64,000 bases of DNA. Origin: Malachius bipustulatus. Lineage: Eukaryota > Arthropoda > Insecta > Coleoptera > Melyridae. Of the stretch, positions 35,749-47,471 are shown one piece after another. The stretch spans positions 3,968,001 to 4,032,000 of the forward strand of contig OU342631.1 of assembly GCA_910589415.1 (NCBI GenBank), in the 5' to 3' direction. Below the pieces are notes generated by a model, which was given only the letters and a program-made list of their open reading frames with translations, searched no databases and had not been told where the DNA came from. The translations under genes and the position numbers were made by a program. Numbering within the stretch: the stretch's first letter is position 1; each line of letters starts with the position of its first letter.

Positions 35749-36372
35749 CAGGGTGTTGAAAAAATAAACAAAAATTTCAATATTTGTTCTGGTACGGACC
35801 TGTATTCAAACTTTTCAAGAGTTTAATGAGATACAGACGTACTGCCAGACATGTTTTGCAAATTCCAATAGGCTACAATAATTTATCTTCTTTAATTCAT
35901 AAAAAAGATGAACATTTTTGAAGGTCATGAACCTGTTTTAAGCAAAAATCTAACTTCGAGATCAAAATGCCCATCGAAGAATCAGATGCGCAACTACAAA
36001 AAGTACACTGTTTAGTTCAAAATTTTCTATTCTTTCAAAATACCAAAACGAACTTTGAAAATTCTGATATACAGGGTGTTGTTTTACGAACACTAACATT
36101 TAATAATTTTTTGTAAGTCCGGACCTGGATTTTCTTTTCGGTTGTTATGTCAAACGTTTATGTAGCGAAATGGAAACTTTTCACCAAATTTCAAAAAAAT
36201 ATACAGCGTGGTTCGTTAGTTATGGCCTTTGAAAGAAATTGACGATATCCATAAAACACCCTGTATCTATGTTATTAATGACGTCAGACCCATTAACCAT
36301 GGGTTTTTTAGAACCACCTCAGTGTCCCCTATCCACGGTTTCCGTTTGTCCGTTTACCAATGAAACACCCTG
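35749..36372. repeat. Right inverted arm of the mariner-like element
   Basis: A 624-bp inverted partner of 33430-34053, apparently identical, beginning CAGGGTGTTGAAAAAATAAA on its inner side. Confidence 0.9.
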
Positions 36373-36375
36373 TAT

Positions 36376-37573
36376 ATAGAACATAATGTCAGGCTATATG
36401 TGATCATAAATCCTAGTTACATAGGGCAAGGGATTATTTTTTAAATTTCACTCTAACTCTAGAACGAGCTCTAGAAGGTCAATAGGCGATTTATTAAGGT
36501 GTAAAGAGAAAAACTGATAAAAATCATTTCAAGAATACGGAAAGCCATAAAAGTAGAAAGAAACGGAAAAATGCATATATAGCATGCTTCAGGCTGACCA
36601 GTGGTTCTCAAACAATTTTCAGATAGTAGCAGGTATACCATTAAAATTTTCTTTTATACCAATACTTTTCATTTTATGCTTCATCATAGTGGATAGTCAG
36701 CTAATACATTAATTAATATACAATAATAATACATTAGTTACTAATTAATTGAATAATATAATATTGTGATACAAAGCTTAAAGCTTTGGTTTATTGGATT
36801 TTAAAAGTGGAAACAGTTTTAGAACCTCACCTGCATTTCAGTCGACACATTGTTGTGCGCTACCTGCTTACGCCTAAAGTATCGGCTTTTACCCCCAATA
36901 AATCATTTGAACAATTGATCTCAGAATTAGATTTTAAAAATCTCTCCTCTCGAGCCATAGGTATGGAATTACCCTCGGAATTACCCAGTGAGTAAGAAAG
37001 TCTGTAACAGATATATTTTATGGCTTTCAGTATTTTTAAAATAGTTCTACTATAGAAGTGGGTACTCGATAATAACTTGCCAAGAAGTTATAATTAATAT
37101 AAACTGTAAAGTAATGAAAATGACTATGTATCTTCAAATAGAAGAAGTAAGTCATTTGCACAGCTACCTGGTTAAGAATCTCAACAGAATATATAACAGC
37201 AATGAATTCTGTTAATTCTGATAAGTGACAACTTCAAAACAATAAATATGGAAGTACTGGATCGAAAAAATCTCATCATACCCATAAAGGAGTGAGTCAT
37301 CTTCAATGAACTGAGCTCCACCGCTCGCTAGCTCCACTTAAACGTTACACCATTAGTGCTCTTCTGAAACGGCTTCGAGAATTATTTGTTAGTTCTCGAA
37401 CTCCTTTCAGAAGTACCGAATGTTCTATTCCTGGAACATTCTAGACAGAAGTAGCTTCCAGACATCCTGACAGGCTCGCTCTCTCTCTCTCTCAAGACGA
37501 ATCCGTTTCTTGAACAACAATTAAGTTCTTTGAACGACACAGTCTCAGATGGTCTGGTGAAGTCAGAAACATT
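36376..37573. other. Non-genic stretch
   Basis: No gene is supported. 37300-37560 is less AT-rich, with a hairpin around TTCGAGAATTATTTGTTAGTTC, a CT microsatellite (~37481-37493) and the run-up to a hammerhead-like motif. It may be the decayed 3' end of a Penelope-like element. Confidence 0.4.
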
Positions 37574-37610
37574 GACGTTTCGCTGATTATTTTCAGCTCA
37601 TCAGTTTGCC
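37571..37610 (-). ncRNA. Candidate hammerhead ribozyme core
   Basis: On the minus strand: CTGATGA (complement of 37598-37604), stem II GCTGA/TCAGC with loop AAATAA, GAAA (37581-37578), minimal stem III ACGT, and C at the cleavage position. Core and stems II and III are perfect. Stem I is interrupted by a 2x2 mismatch next to the core, so activity is doubtful. Layout as in Penelope-like hammerheads. Confidence 0.5.
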
Positions 37611-37710
37611 ATATCAATCAAAATACACCAGGAGAGGAGTGTGTCGAATAGAGAAAACTAACGACTCATAGTTGGTTATATCCTAATTAATTACGAAATA
37701 CTTTAGATGG

Positions 37711-38338
37711 TGATTCCTTGGCTCATTCCAAGGAAAAAGTTCCTATTAACATGGGTTCGCAAATGCACGGTTTTGGATATACAGGGTGTCAAAAAAAGAC
37801 TTTTTCTTACAACATTTATATAGTATATTACCAGTGATATTAGCTACTTTTTTAATGCCAACTATTTTTTTTTTTCATACATCAGTGACGGAGATTTTAG
37901 GGTTGCTTGGGGGTGTTTTCAACTGTTTTTGTCCCTATAAGCGCATTTTAAGCGCCCAATATTTTCTATACAAAAATTTACCGGTGGTAAAATTGCCAAC
38001 GTGAGCCGTTTTCGAGGAAAACAGCCTTTTACGATGAAAAACTAGCTATGGATGTTTCAAAACATGTGTCGAAAAATGACGGGAAGGAAAAACTTCGCTC
38101 AATCCCAAAATCTACGCCAATGACACATGAAAAAAAAAATTGTATTTAAAAGGTGGCAGCTAATATCAATGATATGATATAATGTACAAAAACTGAGTTC
38201 TGCATCTCAAACAGTTCCCGAAATACCTTTAAAAAAATGGAAAACTAAGCTTTTTTTACGCCCTCTATCTCAAAAACGGTGCATTTCCGGACATATGTTA
38301 ATAGGAACTTTTTTTCTTTAGAATGAGCCAAGGAATCA
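37711..38338. repeat. Foldback element with internal TACAGGGTG
   Basis: Outer arms TGATTCCTTGGCTCATTC and GAATGAGCCAAGGAATCA are exact complements. Further in, AAAAGTTCCTATTAACAT pairs with ATGTTAATAGGAAC. A TACAGGGTGTC motif is at ~37780. Partial copy at 16.84-16.96 kb. Confidence 0.8.
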
Positions 38339-40327
38339 TTTAGGATCATATTTAGGAAAACGCTGTATATGTACTCATATAATATCGGAAATATCGTGGC
38401 TTCCATGGCGTATTGCCATCTTCCGACTGAAAGTATTACTTTCACATAATCGTCAGAGTCCCTTCATACCTATTATCATAGTGAATGGAGAATTTTATTA
38501 TAAAAATATGCATAGCCAGGGATTTTTTTATAAAACAGGTATAGAGGTACATCAAGGATAAATAATTCAAAGTTGCTTTATAAATAAGTAAAGCATTCAT
38601 CCTCGACACATAATCCGGGTCCAGATGACTTCGTAAGTTGATATTAATGTTGGATGATCGTGAACAGAATGTACAATTGGAGCAGGGCGAATATTAAACT
38701 TGTCATGAATGGAGTGTAGGGTCAATATCTAATGAAGCTATAAATTATCAGGGAGATCGAGACAGTTAGAGGGTGTTCCCCTTGTCCTGTACACCGCATC
38801 ACCAGGACTCAGGGGTTTAGGACGGAGGTACGTGACAATCTAAACATAATAAGGCGGCTAATTTTTGGAGCAATATATCCTGAAAGTGTCACGCCGTTCT
38901 CTATACCTTGCGTTATGGGCTTCGTTTTACTTGTTTTATCACATGGCACTATAACTATAATATATGTATGTAGGTACCTATTTTTTGTAACAAAAAATAT
39001 AGGTTTTTTCTACTTAAAGGTGTCATGTTTTTTTATAATATCATTTCGTGTTATCGTGTTTCATCTGTCGCGAATTTAGATTGTTTTACGACAATCTAGT
39101 GATATATCTAAAAATAAAATGATCGCTCGTCTTTTTAATTCGTTTCTTTTAGGAAGGGTACTTTTTATTGTTGCAGCTAGTTTGTTTGTCTTTCTATAAT
39201 TTCTTAATAAATGTCATGACCCTCAAATAGTAACTAATAATATCCTAGCATGATTCACTGAAATCTCACAACAGAACGTAATTATTGTGTTTGTTTGATT
39301 ATTAAAACCACAGTAAGTGGGTTTTTGTACAATCATAAGTATAATTGTTGAAAGGAGGGGGGTGGCGCTGATTTAATAATTTAGGTGACCATTCATAGCT
39401 TCTTCGAAATAGGTTACCCTCTTGCTGATCATAAATAATTACTATACACTATAGGCTATTTACATTGTGATAGGTACATATTATAAACCACTTGACTTAC
39501 TTGAATACTCTAATTACCGATATAAATTACACTCAATTTTACACACTATAAACTTCCCGTAAATTAAGAGCGATTCCACATTATGTACGTTATAAATAAA
39601 AAATTTTCGCATCTCGACGCATAGTGAAACTGATTAAAGTATGCGGTCATTAAACCTTATCATCGGCAATTAAAAATTAATTACTAATTACTAATTAATC
39701 GGTAATTAAATAAAGTTCGTTTTCAGAAAATTCCATAAACAAGAAAAAATATTTTGTGGGAGGGAGCTTTATGAAAATCTCAACTCCTATACTTTTCTAT
39801 TACCGTCAACAACTTACCGTTGATTAATTCTACATATTATAACCTACCATTATTTTTGTAAATAGTACAAAAATTAAAAGCATATTAGTCACTACCTATT
39901 ATAGCTGCCCATCACTATAACCACTATAATAAGTAGTAATAACAATCAAATCTGTTAAACGTTGGAGGTGCAGCTCAATCCATTATTGCACATGCCATCT
40001 TCGGTGTTGATGCATTACCTAGTTTATGAGTAAACGTCAATAAAGCCGCCAGAATCAGTATCCGATTCAAGACTATCAACACTACTTTGTCCAACAGCAA
40101 TCGTAAATGGTTCCACGACAATACCCAACAAAGATCCCACATCATACAAGTTTCCTCCTTGCATCATCATATTCTATACTTATGCATTTTTGCCAATTCT
40201 AGGGGTCATTACATAGTATTAATGCATCATCGAGGTAGGTATTATATCATTAATTTCATTCGGACAACCTAAGGGTCCTCTTTTTCCTTGAATCACAGAT
40301 TTTACCTGAGCCCAAATAAATTCAATA
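38339..40327. other. Non-genic stretch
   Basis: No gene is supported. Around 39960-40020 a short frame reads VGGAAQSIIAHAIFGVDALP before a stop, reminiscent of decayed transposon-encoded protein, but too short to assign. Confidence 0.4.
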
Positions 40328-40717
40328 TACAGGGTGAGTCATTTCAATCTTCGGGCCTGGATTTGTCTGTTGATAAGCCAGATAAAAAAAAAATTGTGCA
40401 GACAAAAATTGTTTCAAGAGAATGCGGGTCATCTGACTATACTGAAGGTTGTTTTTTAAATAGGACACCTGTATATTTTTGTTTTTCATATTTCTCGAGA
40501 ATAATTTACAGTTGCAGTCTAAAATGAATAGGTTATGAGTTATAAATAACTGAAAATCGCAATTTCTCATTTTAAAAGCAGTGTACATCGGAAACGGCTC
40601 CAACTATCGGAAAACGGCTTACATGTCTCTATCTTAACTTTTCATGTGCTATCCTACTATGTGGTTTAAATTTTAATACAGAGTGAAGAAAATTACCAGA
40701 TTTTTAATCACCCTGTA
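40328..40717. mobile_element. TACAGGGTGA-type MITE
   Basis: Bounded by TACAGGGTGAGTC and AATCACCCTGTA with flanking TA. Its right half and the next ~90 bp match 30.0-30.4 kb (AAAATTACCAGATTTTTAATC versus AAAATTATCAGATTTTTCATC), so both belong to one repeat family. Non-coding. Confidence 0.65.
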
Positions 40718-41169
40718 TAAAAATTTCATCCACAAAATAGGATACTACATGAAAAATTAGGATGTAAGACGATACATCCCATTGGAGCCCGTTTCCGATG
40801 TACACTGCTTTCAAGATGAGAAACTGCCAGTTTCAGTTGAAAGTTGTCAACCAACTTTCAAAACGCGTCTTCCATATCGTGGTGGGAATCTCCCATTTTC
40901 TTCAATTCGAACGCTGACGCACCACCTTCAAGAAAACTACCATTGCTGCCAAATAATTAAAATAACCGTCTTCTTTTTCAAGGTGAGTTTTCAGCCTTGT
41001 TAACAATCCTTTCAAAAACGCTTGTTGAATTTTTGTCACGTTAAAGTCTTGTCAAAACTAATGAACTTTCCGGAAAATTGATTTTTTGGTCTCCTCGTCA
41101 AAAGTGGCATTTTCCTTTCAACAAGTTTCTTCGGTGACATCAGGATTGGTACGGTGCGTCGAGCACCTT

Positions 41170-41695
41170 AACCGTAAAAATGCGTTTCAGTAATACCAAA
41201 CAAAACGGCACTGTAATGAATATAGGTACAGGGTGAAAAAGTTAAAAAATCATTGGTGATGGCGACTTCTTGAAAAGAAAAAAATATATCACAATTCCCA
41301 AAACTTTTTTGTGAAATAAGTAAGGTGAACCAAAATCAATTATTAGTAAAAGACTCACTTGCCTTCAAACTGTAAAGCTTAGGTATTAACCACCACAATT
41401 TTCGAAAAATGCTTTTCAGTAGTACCAAGCAAAGTGAAAAATTGTGTCGAATAAACTACAGGGTGAATTTTGCCGTGCATCTTCAAAGATATCCTATAAA
41501 AAATCTCAAAAATCCGTTTGGCCAATAAGGAATGGAAAACCAACATGACGTAGTAAATGATTCACCCTCATCAATCCGTAAAGCTCTACCAACTCCCATT
41601 ATTTTATTTTTATTACACCCTTTATATTCTACACAATGTCACTTTATTTCGCTTTATTTGGTATTACCGGAGAGCATTTTCTAAGAGCTTTTTAA
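41170..41695. repeat. Foldback repeat with internal CAGGGTGA motifs
   Basis: Left TTTCAGTAATACCAAACAAA pairs imperfectly with right TTTATTTGGTATTACCGG. CAGGGTGA occurs at 41229 and 41459. Non-coding. Confidence 0.6.
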
Positions 41696-44600
41696 ATAGG
41701 GGACTGCTACATTAAATTTTATAATTGTCAATAATAATTGTTTTATAAAGTCAAGCTTCAAGGTTCTGTGAGATTAAATTAAGTTTACTACGTCATTTTG
41801 GTTCCCTTTCCGTATTAGGCAAACGTGCTTTTGTGATTTTTGATATATTTTTTATTTCAATTTACCCCTTGGCCCTCGACTTGGCCAATAGAAACTTAAA
41901 AAAAAAAACCTGAATAATATGATGCATTTTTGTACAAACTGCTGCATATTAATACGCCTTGTGTTACAGAGAAAATTTTATCTCTTATTTCTGAGACCGC
42001 TGTAAATGTTTTTTTTTTTTTAATTTTAACGACACAACAAAAATTGATCCTAGTTGCATTTTGGAGACGATCATCTGACCCTTAGACTCGGCCATATTCG
42101 CAGTTAAACATTCTATTAACGATTAATTACAAAATACAAAATAAAATGACGCCGTTCAGTCTGAAGTTCTGAAGGTGTGCAATACATATGAGATCCGAAC
42201 GAGACATGGGTCATGGGATGCACGAACGACGAACCACCAGCAGTCCGGCGTTTCTCAATTGGGCGAAATTACCTGAGTGACCATTCGTCACGACGGGGGT
42301 CCTTATAATCCGGGAGCTCAATTGGGCGAAGGAATTTGTAAATACCGTTGAGTTATTTGCATGCTCTTGTATGGCTACGTTGCCAGATTTTACATAAATT
42401 CCGATTTTCTACATTAAATAGAATTGAAAAAAAAAATTAATACTTGATGCATTATTTTTTTAAGTTCTATCAAATACATCATCAAGCCTCTAGTGCATTT
42501 ACAATTATTATTTTATACTCTACATAGCAGAAACATGAAACATCAATAGAAAAGTAATATACATATAATGAATATGGCGATACACATTATAATTAAAGGC
42601 CGCACATGTATTTCTTGTCTGTCCAGTTATCTCTTATAATCCCCTAGTTTCTCGTTTGTCGCCCAATTGACCCCTGTGATTAGTGAATAACAAAATCCTT
42701 CGCCCAATTCGGTATCGCCCCAGCAGTCATTGCTATAAATTTCAATTAACCATTTTATGCAATATATTTTTATTATTTTCTTGAAATCATCAAAATCAAA
42801 TCTTGGCGGAAAAATTACACTATACCTATTATAGTACGTGTTGGTTATAGTTAACGAAATACTGTCAAATCTGAAATAATAACGCCCTTGAGTTCGTTAC
42901 AAAAACCTACAGGATGAGATCGCTCGAGCCGCGAGCAGTTCGTTGGAAGTGCCGAACCACGTACTAATCAAGCTAGACCTGCTCGTGAGCAGCTCGCGAG
43001 CCGCTAGGCGGGTATTTTTATACCCTTTACAATCTCGGAAAATTACGAATTTTCTGCATAGAATATCACATCTGTTGTGAGGTTTGCACGGCTAAGAACA
43101 AAAAACGTGAAAACTCCAAAATTATTCTTGATTTGCAAGGATCGGCGTTGCATTGATATTATTCAAGATAAGCTGCTTGCTTATCTGCGCTAATAAAACA
43201 TATCAACATTTATATTTTATTGATAATTTCAAGTTGTTCGAACCCATTCATATTCAGCACTACATTTTTTTACACTTTGCGGCTTTGAGTGTAGAAACAG
43301 TTTTCTGTATAATATTAAAAATAAATTTCCTCGATAATTATCTACAAAAGTGAAACCCAGTTGCACCAAGAACTAATAAAATAATAAAACACAATCAACT
43401 TCAAAAGTCGAGATAAATTTTCCCCCTAGAAAAATCATCCCCGCTACACAAATACTCTGTCGCGGAACTCGTAAAGCTAAAGCATGTTACTGGTCACGTT
43501 CACGTCGCAACATATATATGAAGTATGGTCTAGCCTGGTGCTACGTGTCTCATGGCAGATTCGCAGTCCCCCTTTTAGAGGAGCCCCCTCGATAGGGTAT
43601 AGTCTAGGCCGGTCTTTCGACACCGTGATGTATTTTCTCTCTGAAAGATTTATTAGATTTTTTTATAAAAGCACAAATGGCAGGCAGCTGAGTTATTACG
43701 ACCTCTCACGACACGTTCGCTTTTATACAGGGTGGTGGCTGGCTTATCTGATTATAAAATGGAGCGCAGTGTTGCCGCTACTCACAAATAAACCTCATAC
43801 TGTAAATAGAGCGAGGGGAGAAAATGTGCGGGAAATGCAGGCTATTGCTGCCACTCTATAACCACAAGATTCCAGACCAGACTGTAAGGGAAAATTTCAA
43901 TGTAACATATTTGAAAGCTGACAGTTTTACAACACTCGGACCTTAGGATTTTCCTTTTTTGTTCATACACAGGTAATCCTATTATGAGTTTAGTAATTTG
44001 TGATGTATGTATTAAAAAAATAATTGTACTTGGGTAGATAGAGATGTCCGTACACGGCTTATGGGTTACAAACTGCGTCGCATCCACTATTTTATGGACC
44101 ACATTTTATGATCGTATGGACCATGGCCGGTGTAAACCTTCATAGAACACGGCACAACAACTCGGAATCAATTACGATTTCAATGGAAGCCGGCCGTGAA
44201 AGCTCAACACATCAATTGATCGAAAAGTAATGTTACACTTTACATTAAAGAATCATCAGTCTTAGCATTAGCACGCAAAAACTCCGGGCAGTAGTAGTCA
44301 GTAGAATGTCAGTTCATACTCGTAGAATGAATGAATTTTATTTTTTAATCCCGTATGGGCCCCATATAAACTTTTTATTGATAGTAAATGTCTCCGAGGA
44401 CGTCTAATTAAGTAATTAGCGATATAATTTATGTCCCTAGAGACTGAAATTAATTACCAACTTCCTGATAGTCAGTGGTGCTTCCTGTCCAGGTTTTTCA
44501 CCCCCTAATTGAATTAACCAACGGCAATTACGCCGTTAAATGAACACGAGCATCCAGCCAGGTTCATTGTTCCCAGGTAGTAGATAATGAGTTATGACCA

Positions 44601-46260
44601 TAAATAAAAACTCGCGTGCCGTTCCGTATTTACCTCGCGCTGTTGCCGCCTACAGGAGGGTTGAACGACCGACCGCTGATGTCATCATACCTGGTGTGGA
44701 GTTGTAAGTAGATCTTAATTAGCTAGCCGAGTTCGACTTTTCCTACTCCAAACGCAAGGCATTAGGATTACCGGGCGATAAACGGAATCTCATTTGGCTT
44801 TCAAATAAACTGATAGAGAAGTGCTCCAATTTAATATGCGGGAACATTTTCGACGACCCGGCATCGCCGCAAGCGGCGTCAACGGTCACGGACGTCTTTG
44901 ACACTCGACGAAGTGTGGGATCTGGGCCCCTGGCTGATTTCGGTTAGGCGGATGGATACACCTATGGGGTACGGGGTCCGGACAATGTCCGATTGTCCGG
45001 TTCACCTGCTCACCTTACCGCTCTTGTTTTCCAAGAAGGGGATTATTCTTTCAAGCGAGCTTCTAGGAAATAACAAGCGAGTCGGTCTTCTTTACAATGA
45101 AAACCCGCCCATTAAAGAAGTGTGTTATATTTGTTACCGGGGCTGATATTTTCAAAGCCTGACCAATTATAATGGGGAGAAAATGACGCATATATGTATG
45201 TTACTGTAAACATATTATTCTAGGATTCCAAGGACTGAGACAACAATGAGACGAGAAGACTATAAAAAAGAAACTCCAGAAAGTCCAAATTATTGTCTTA
45301 AAGAATGAACTATAAGCTTGTATTGTGTCATTTTCATATGTATGACTATCGGCGCCAAAGAGGGGTTGAGTAAACTCAGGGCGAGGGTAATGGTAAATGG
45401 AATGCGAATGCGACGAAATAGTCTTGTAGAAATGGCGCGGCGAGTTCATTTCTTTTCTATGCACTTAAAATAGAGTGCCGACTGCCGAATTTGGTAATTT
45501 TTTAATATACGGGATAGGTATCCCGTGACTCGATGGTCGTAGCTTATAAGAGCGTATTCATTGGACAATTTTAAATCGAAAGTGCCTTTAGAATTACGTT
45601 CTTAAAAGCTATGATCATCGAGAATCGTTAATCATTTCATGTTTGCCTTTTCTTTTTAGGTGAACATCTTTACCACAACAAAGTGAGTAAGGCAGACATT
45701 AAAAGGACATACATTTCCAAACGGGCTCAAGTAAGTGGGATCATATTCCCAAATTAACATCATGGAAGCATTATGACAGCCTACATTCTCATTCTCATGG
45801 CGTGTGACTTGCCGAGTTGGGCAAGCCAGGATTGCCCAATTCCGAGCCGTGGGTATACTAGGGTACCTTTTTGGCAAATTTAGTCACAGGCGTAGGTATT
45901 AAGTGAACAAAAACAACGTTTCGTGAGACAAAATACAAATAGAAATAGAGGTATTCTCTTTCAGTGGGTATTAAAATCATTTTAGGGGTCTACGAAGCTA
46001 GGGGGAGTTTAGTATTTGGTATATTTTTAACTCAATATCATACGCAGTTACTAAGAAAAAAATTTCTGCCAAAAAAAGCTAGGCATCTTTCTGTCAAAAA
46101 AATGCAACCATGTTCTGGGTTTTCAATTTGCCGATAGGTCACCTTTAAGTGTCGCGGTGGAAGAAGTGTTTCTGCAAAATTTTGTTGGATTTCATCAAAC
46201 CGTAGCGAAGATACCACGCATCCTTTAAAATTTAAGCCCAAACATAGAAAACACCATGTA
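41696..46260. other. Long non-genic stretch with GC-richer islands
   Basis: No gene is supported. 42250-42720 repeats the word CAATTGGGCGAA in both orientations. 42915-43010 is a GC-rich self-complementary patch (CTGCTCGTGAGCAG). 44550-45150 is GC-richer than its surroundings, yet its open frame (44898-45146) matches no family I know. 45817-45841 is a hairpin around TTGGGCAA/TTGCCCAA. Confidence 0.4.
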
Positions 46261-46505
46261 GTAGGGTGGGGCTGTTTGGAACAGTTTTTTTTTTACTGTA
46301 AATTTGCAAAACAAAGAAGTCATTTAAAGCCATAAAAAGTAAGCTTCGTATACTTCTATATGTTAAGATTATATTTTCGATATTAAAAATACACTTTATT
46401 TTATATATTTCTAAAAAAATTGAAAAAAAAAAACAAAAAATTGTTGATTATGAATAAAACACTAATGTTTTATAAAATTCTACTGTATATTGATCGATGA
46501 TAGAA

Positions 46506-46550
46506 ACGTTACACGTGTTTCGCTACTTTTTATGTAGCATCTTCAGACGT
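46506..46550 (-). ncRNA. Candidate hammerhead ribozyme of a Penelope-like element
   Basis: On the minus strand: stem I ACGT, CTGAAGA (complement of 46540-46546), one T, stem II GCTAC/GTAGC, GAAA (46521-46518), palindromic stem III ACACGTGT, A at the cleavage position, then ACGT closing stem I. All invariant core residues are present. It lies ~95 bp downstream of the GIY-YIG coding fragment on the same strand, where Penelope-like elements carry such motifs. Confidence 0.65.
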
Positions 46551-46644
46551 AAATAAAATTATTGATACAGTAACATAGCAACAGTATTACCTAAGTGATC
46601 ATGAAACAAGTAACTAGATTTAAATGAATTTTTAAGAGAACTAA

Positions 46645-47166
46645 CTAGATCATAATGTATTTCTTCAGAATCTTCTTAGTTGTTGATATCAAGAAGAAAA
46701 TCAAGTATAGTGGAGAACGATATGTGTCTAGCTGTTCATTTATTACTGTGTATTGTTGATTATGTAAATGTCTGTGGATCTCTAGAGATTCAAGAAAATT
46801 TAATTTAAAATAATGATCACAATGATGTAGTAATTCAATTTTGTTGTTTGCTGTTAGAGTGTGATTGTTTTCTATTAAGTGTTTTGCAAAATTTGATCTT
46901 TCTGGATGCTTGAGTCTGTAAGAGTTTAGGTGTTCGTTGTATCTAATTTCTAGATTTCTACAAGTCTGTCCTATATAAACTGAATTACAATGAGAACAGT
47001 TTAATCGATAAATTCCAGGTTTCTGTAATTTAGATAACTTTTCCTTTGCATTCAGCAATATAGAACCATTACTCATAAAAGATTTGAATGAAATATTAAA
47101 TGTAGTGGTGTTAGAAATTATCCTTGATATTTGTGTTGAAACGTTTCCAAAGTACGTTAGTGATGA
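46645..47166 (-). pseudogene. Penelope-like retroelement GIY-YIG endonuclease fragment
   Basis: The C-terminal endonuclease domain of a Penelope-like element, which nicks target DNA for retrotransposition. Visible in order: YFGNVSTQISRIISN (linker after the reverse transcriptase), PGIYRLNCSHCNSVYIGQTC (GIY and YIG blocks with the CxxC pair between them that marks Penelope enzymes), RYNEHLNSYRLKHPERSNFA (catalytic Arg and basic His-rich segment), and NFLESLEIHRHL (catalytic Glu). The reading frame is open for over 140 codons but the reverse transcriptase is absent: the copy is 5'-truncated at ~47230. It sits inside the left part of the pogo-like element. Confidence 0.9.
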
Positions 47167-47471
47167 ATATTTTCTGATTTCATTTCATGCAGAGATTCTA
47201 CGAAGTAAGGGTTGAAAACATAAATTTTACAAAAAATTGTGTTTTTCCCAATGTGCTGTAACCAATAGGGTACATTGGTACAGCAGTGGGGCAAATTGGG
47301 ACATTCACATCAAATTCATGTTTGAGACTTGTTTTTGTTTAATAAGTGAGGTAACGACAATATGAGAATATTTCTTGAACCTTATATTGAAAAAATAAAA
47401 CCAAAAATTATAATAAAGCCTATGTGACTGCAAATTACAGTAGTTTATAATTCATGAAGGGAACCGGAAAA

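Larger units (their letters stand above)
33428..36374. mobile_element. Apparently intact Tc1/mariner-like element with 624-bp inverted arms
   Basis: Ends TACAGGGTGTTTCATT and its exact complement AATGAAACACCCTGTA are flanked by TA. The arms (33430-34053 and 35749-36372) are equal in length and matched at every base I compared. The ~1.7-kb centre holds one minus-strand transposase ORF without stops. Perfect arms plus an open ORF imply a recent insertion and possibly an active element. Each arm also ends inwardly in CACCCTG, so the arms look like two copies of a shorter element bracketing the gene. Confidence 0.95.

Noticed and set aside
39955..40130. VGGAAQSIIAHAIFG frame as a transposon protein
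   Set aside because: Too short and stopped; resemblance to transposon-encoded proteins is too vague to call.
43484..43861. 125-residue open frame
   Set aside because: No domain, signal or family resemblance; no splice context or neighbour supporting a gene. Likely chance in a GC-richer patch.
44225..44270. TCATCAG on the minus strand as a hammerhead
   Set aside because: No GAAA partner and no complementary stems.
44898..45146. 82-residue open frame in a GC-rich island
   Set aside because: Composition alone explains the open frame; nothing recognisable in the translation.
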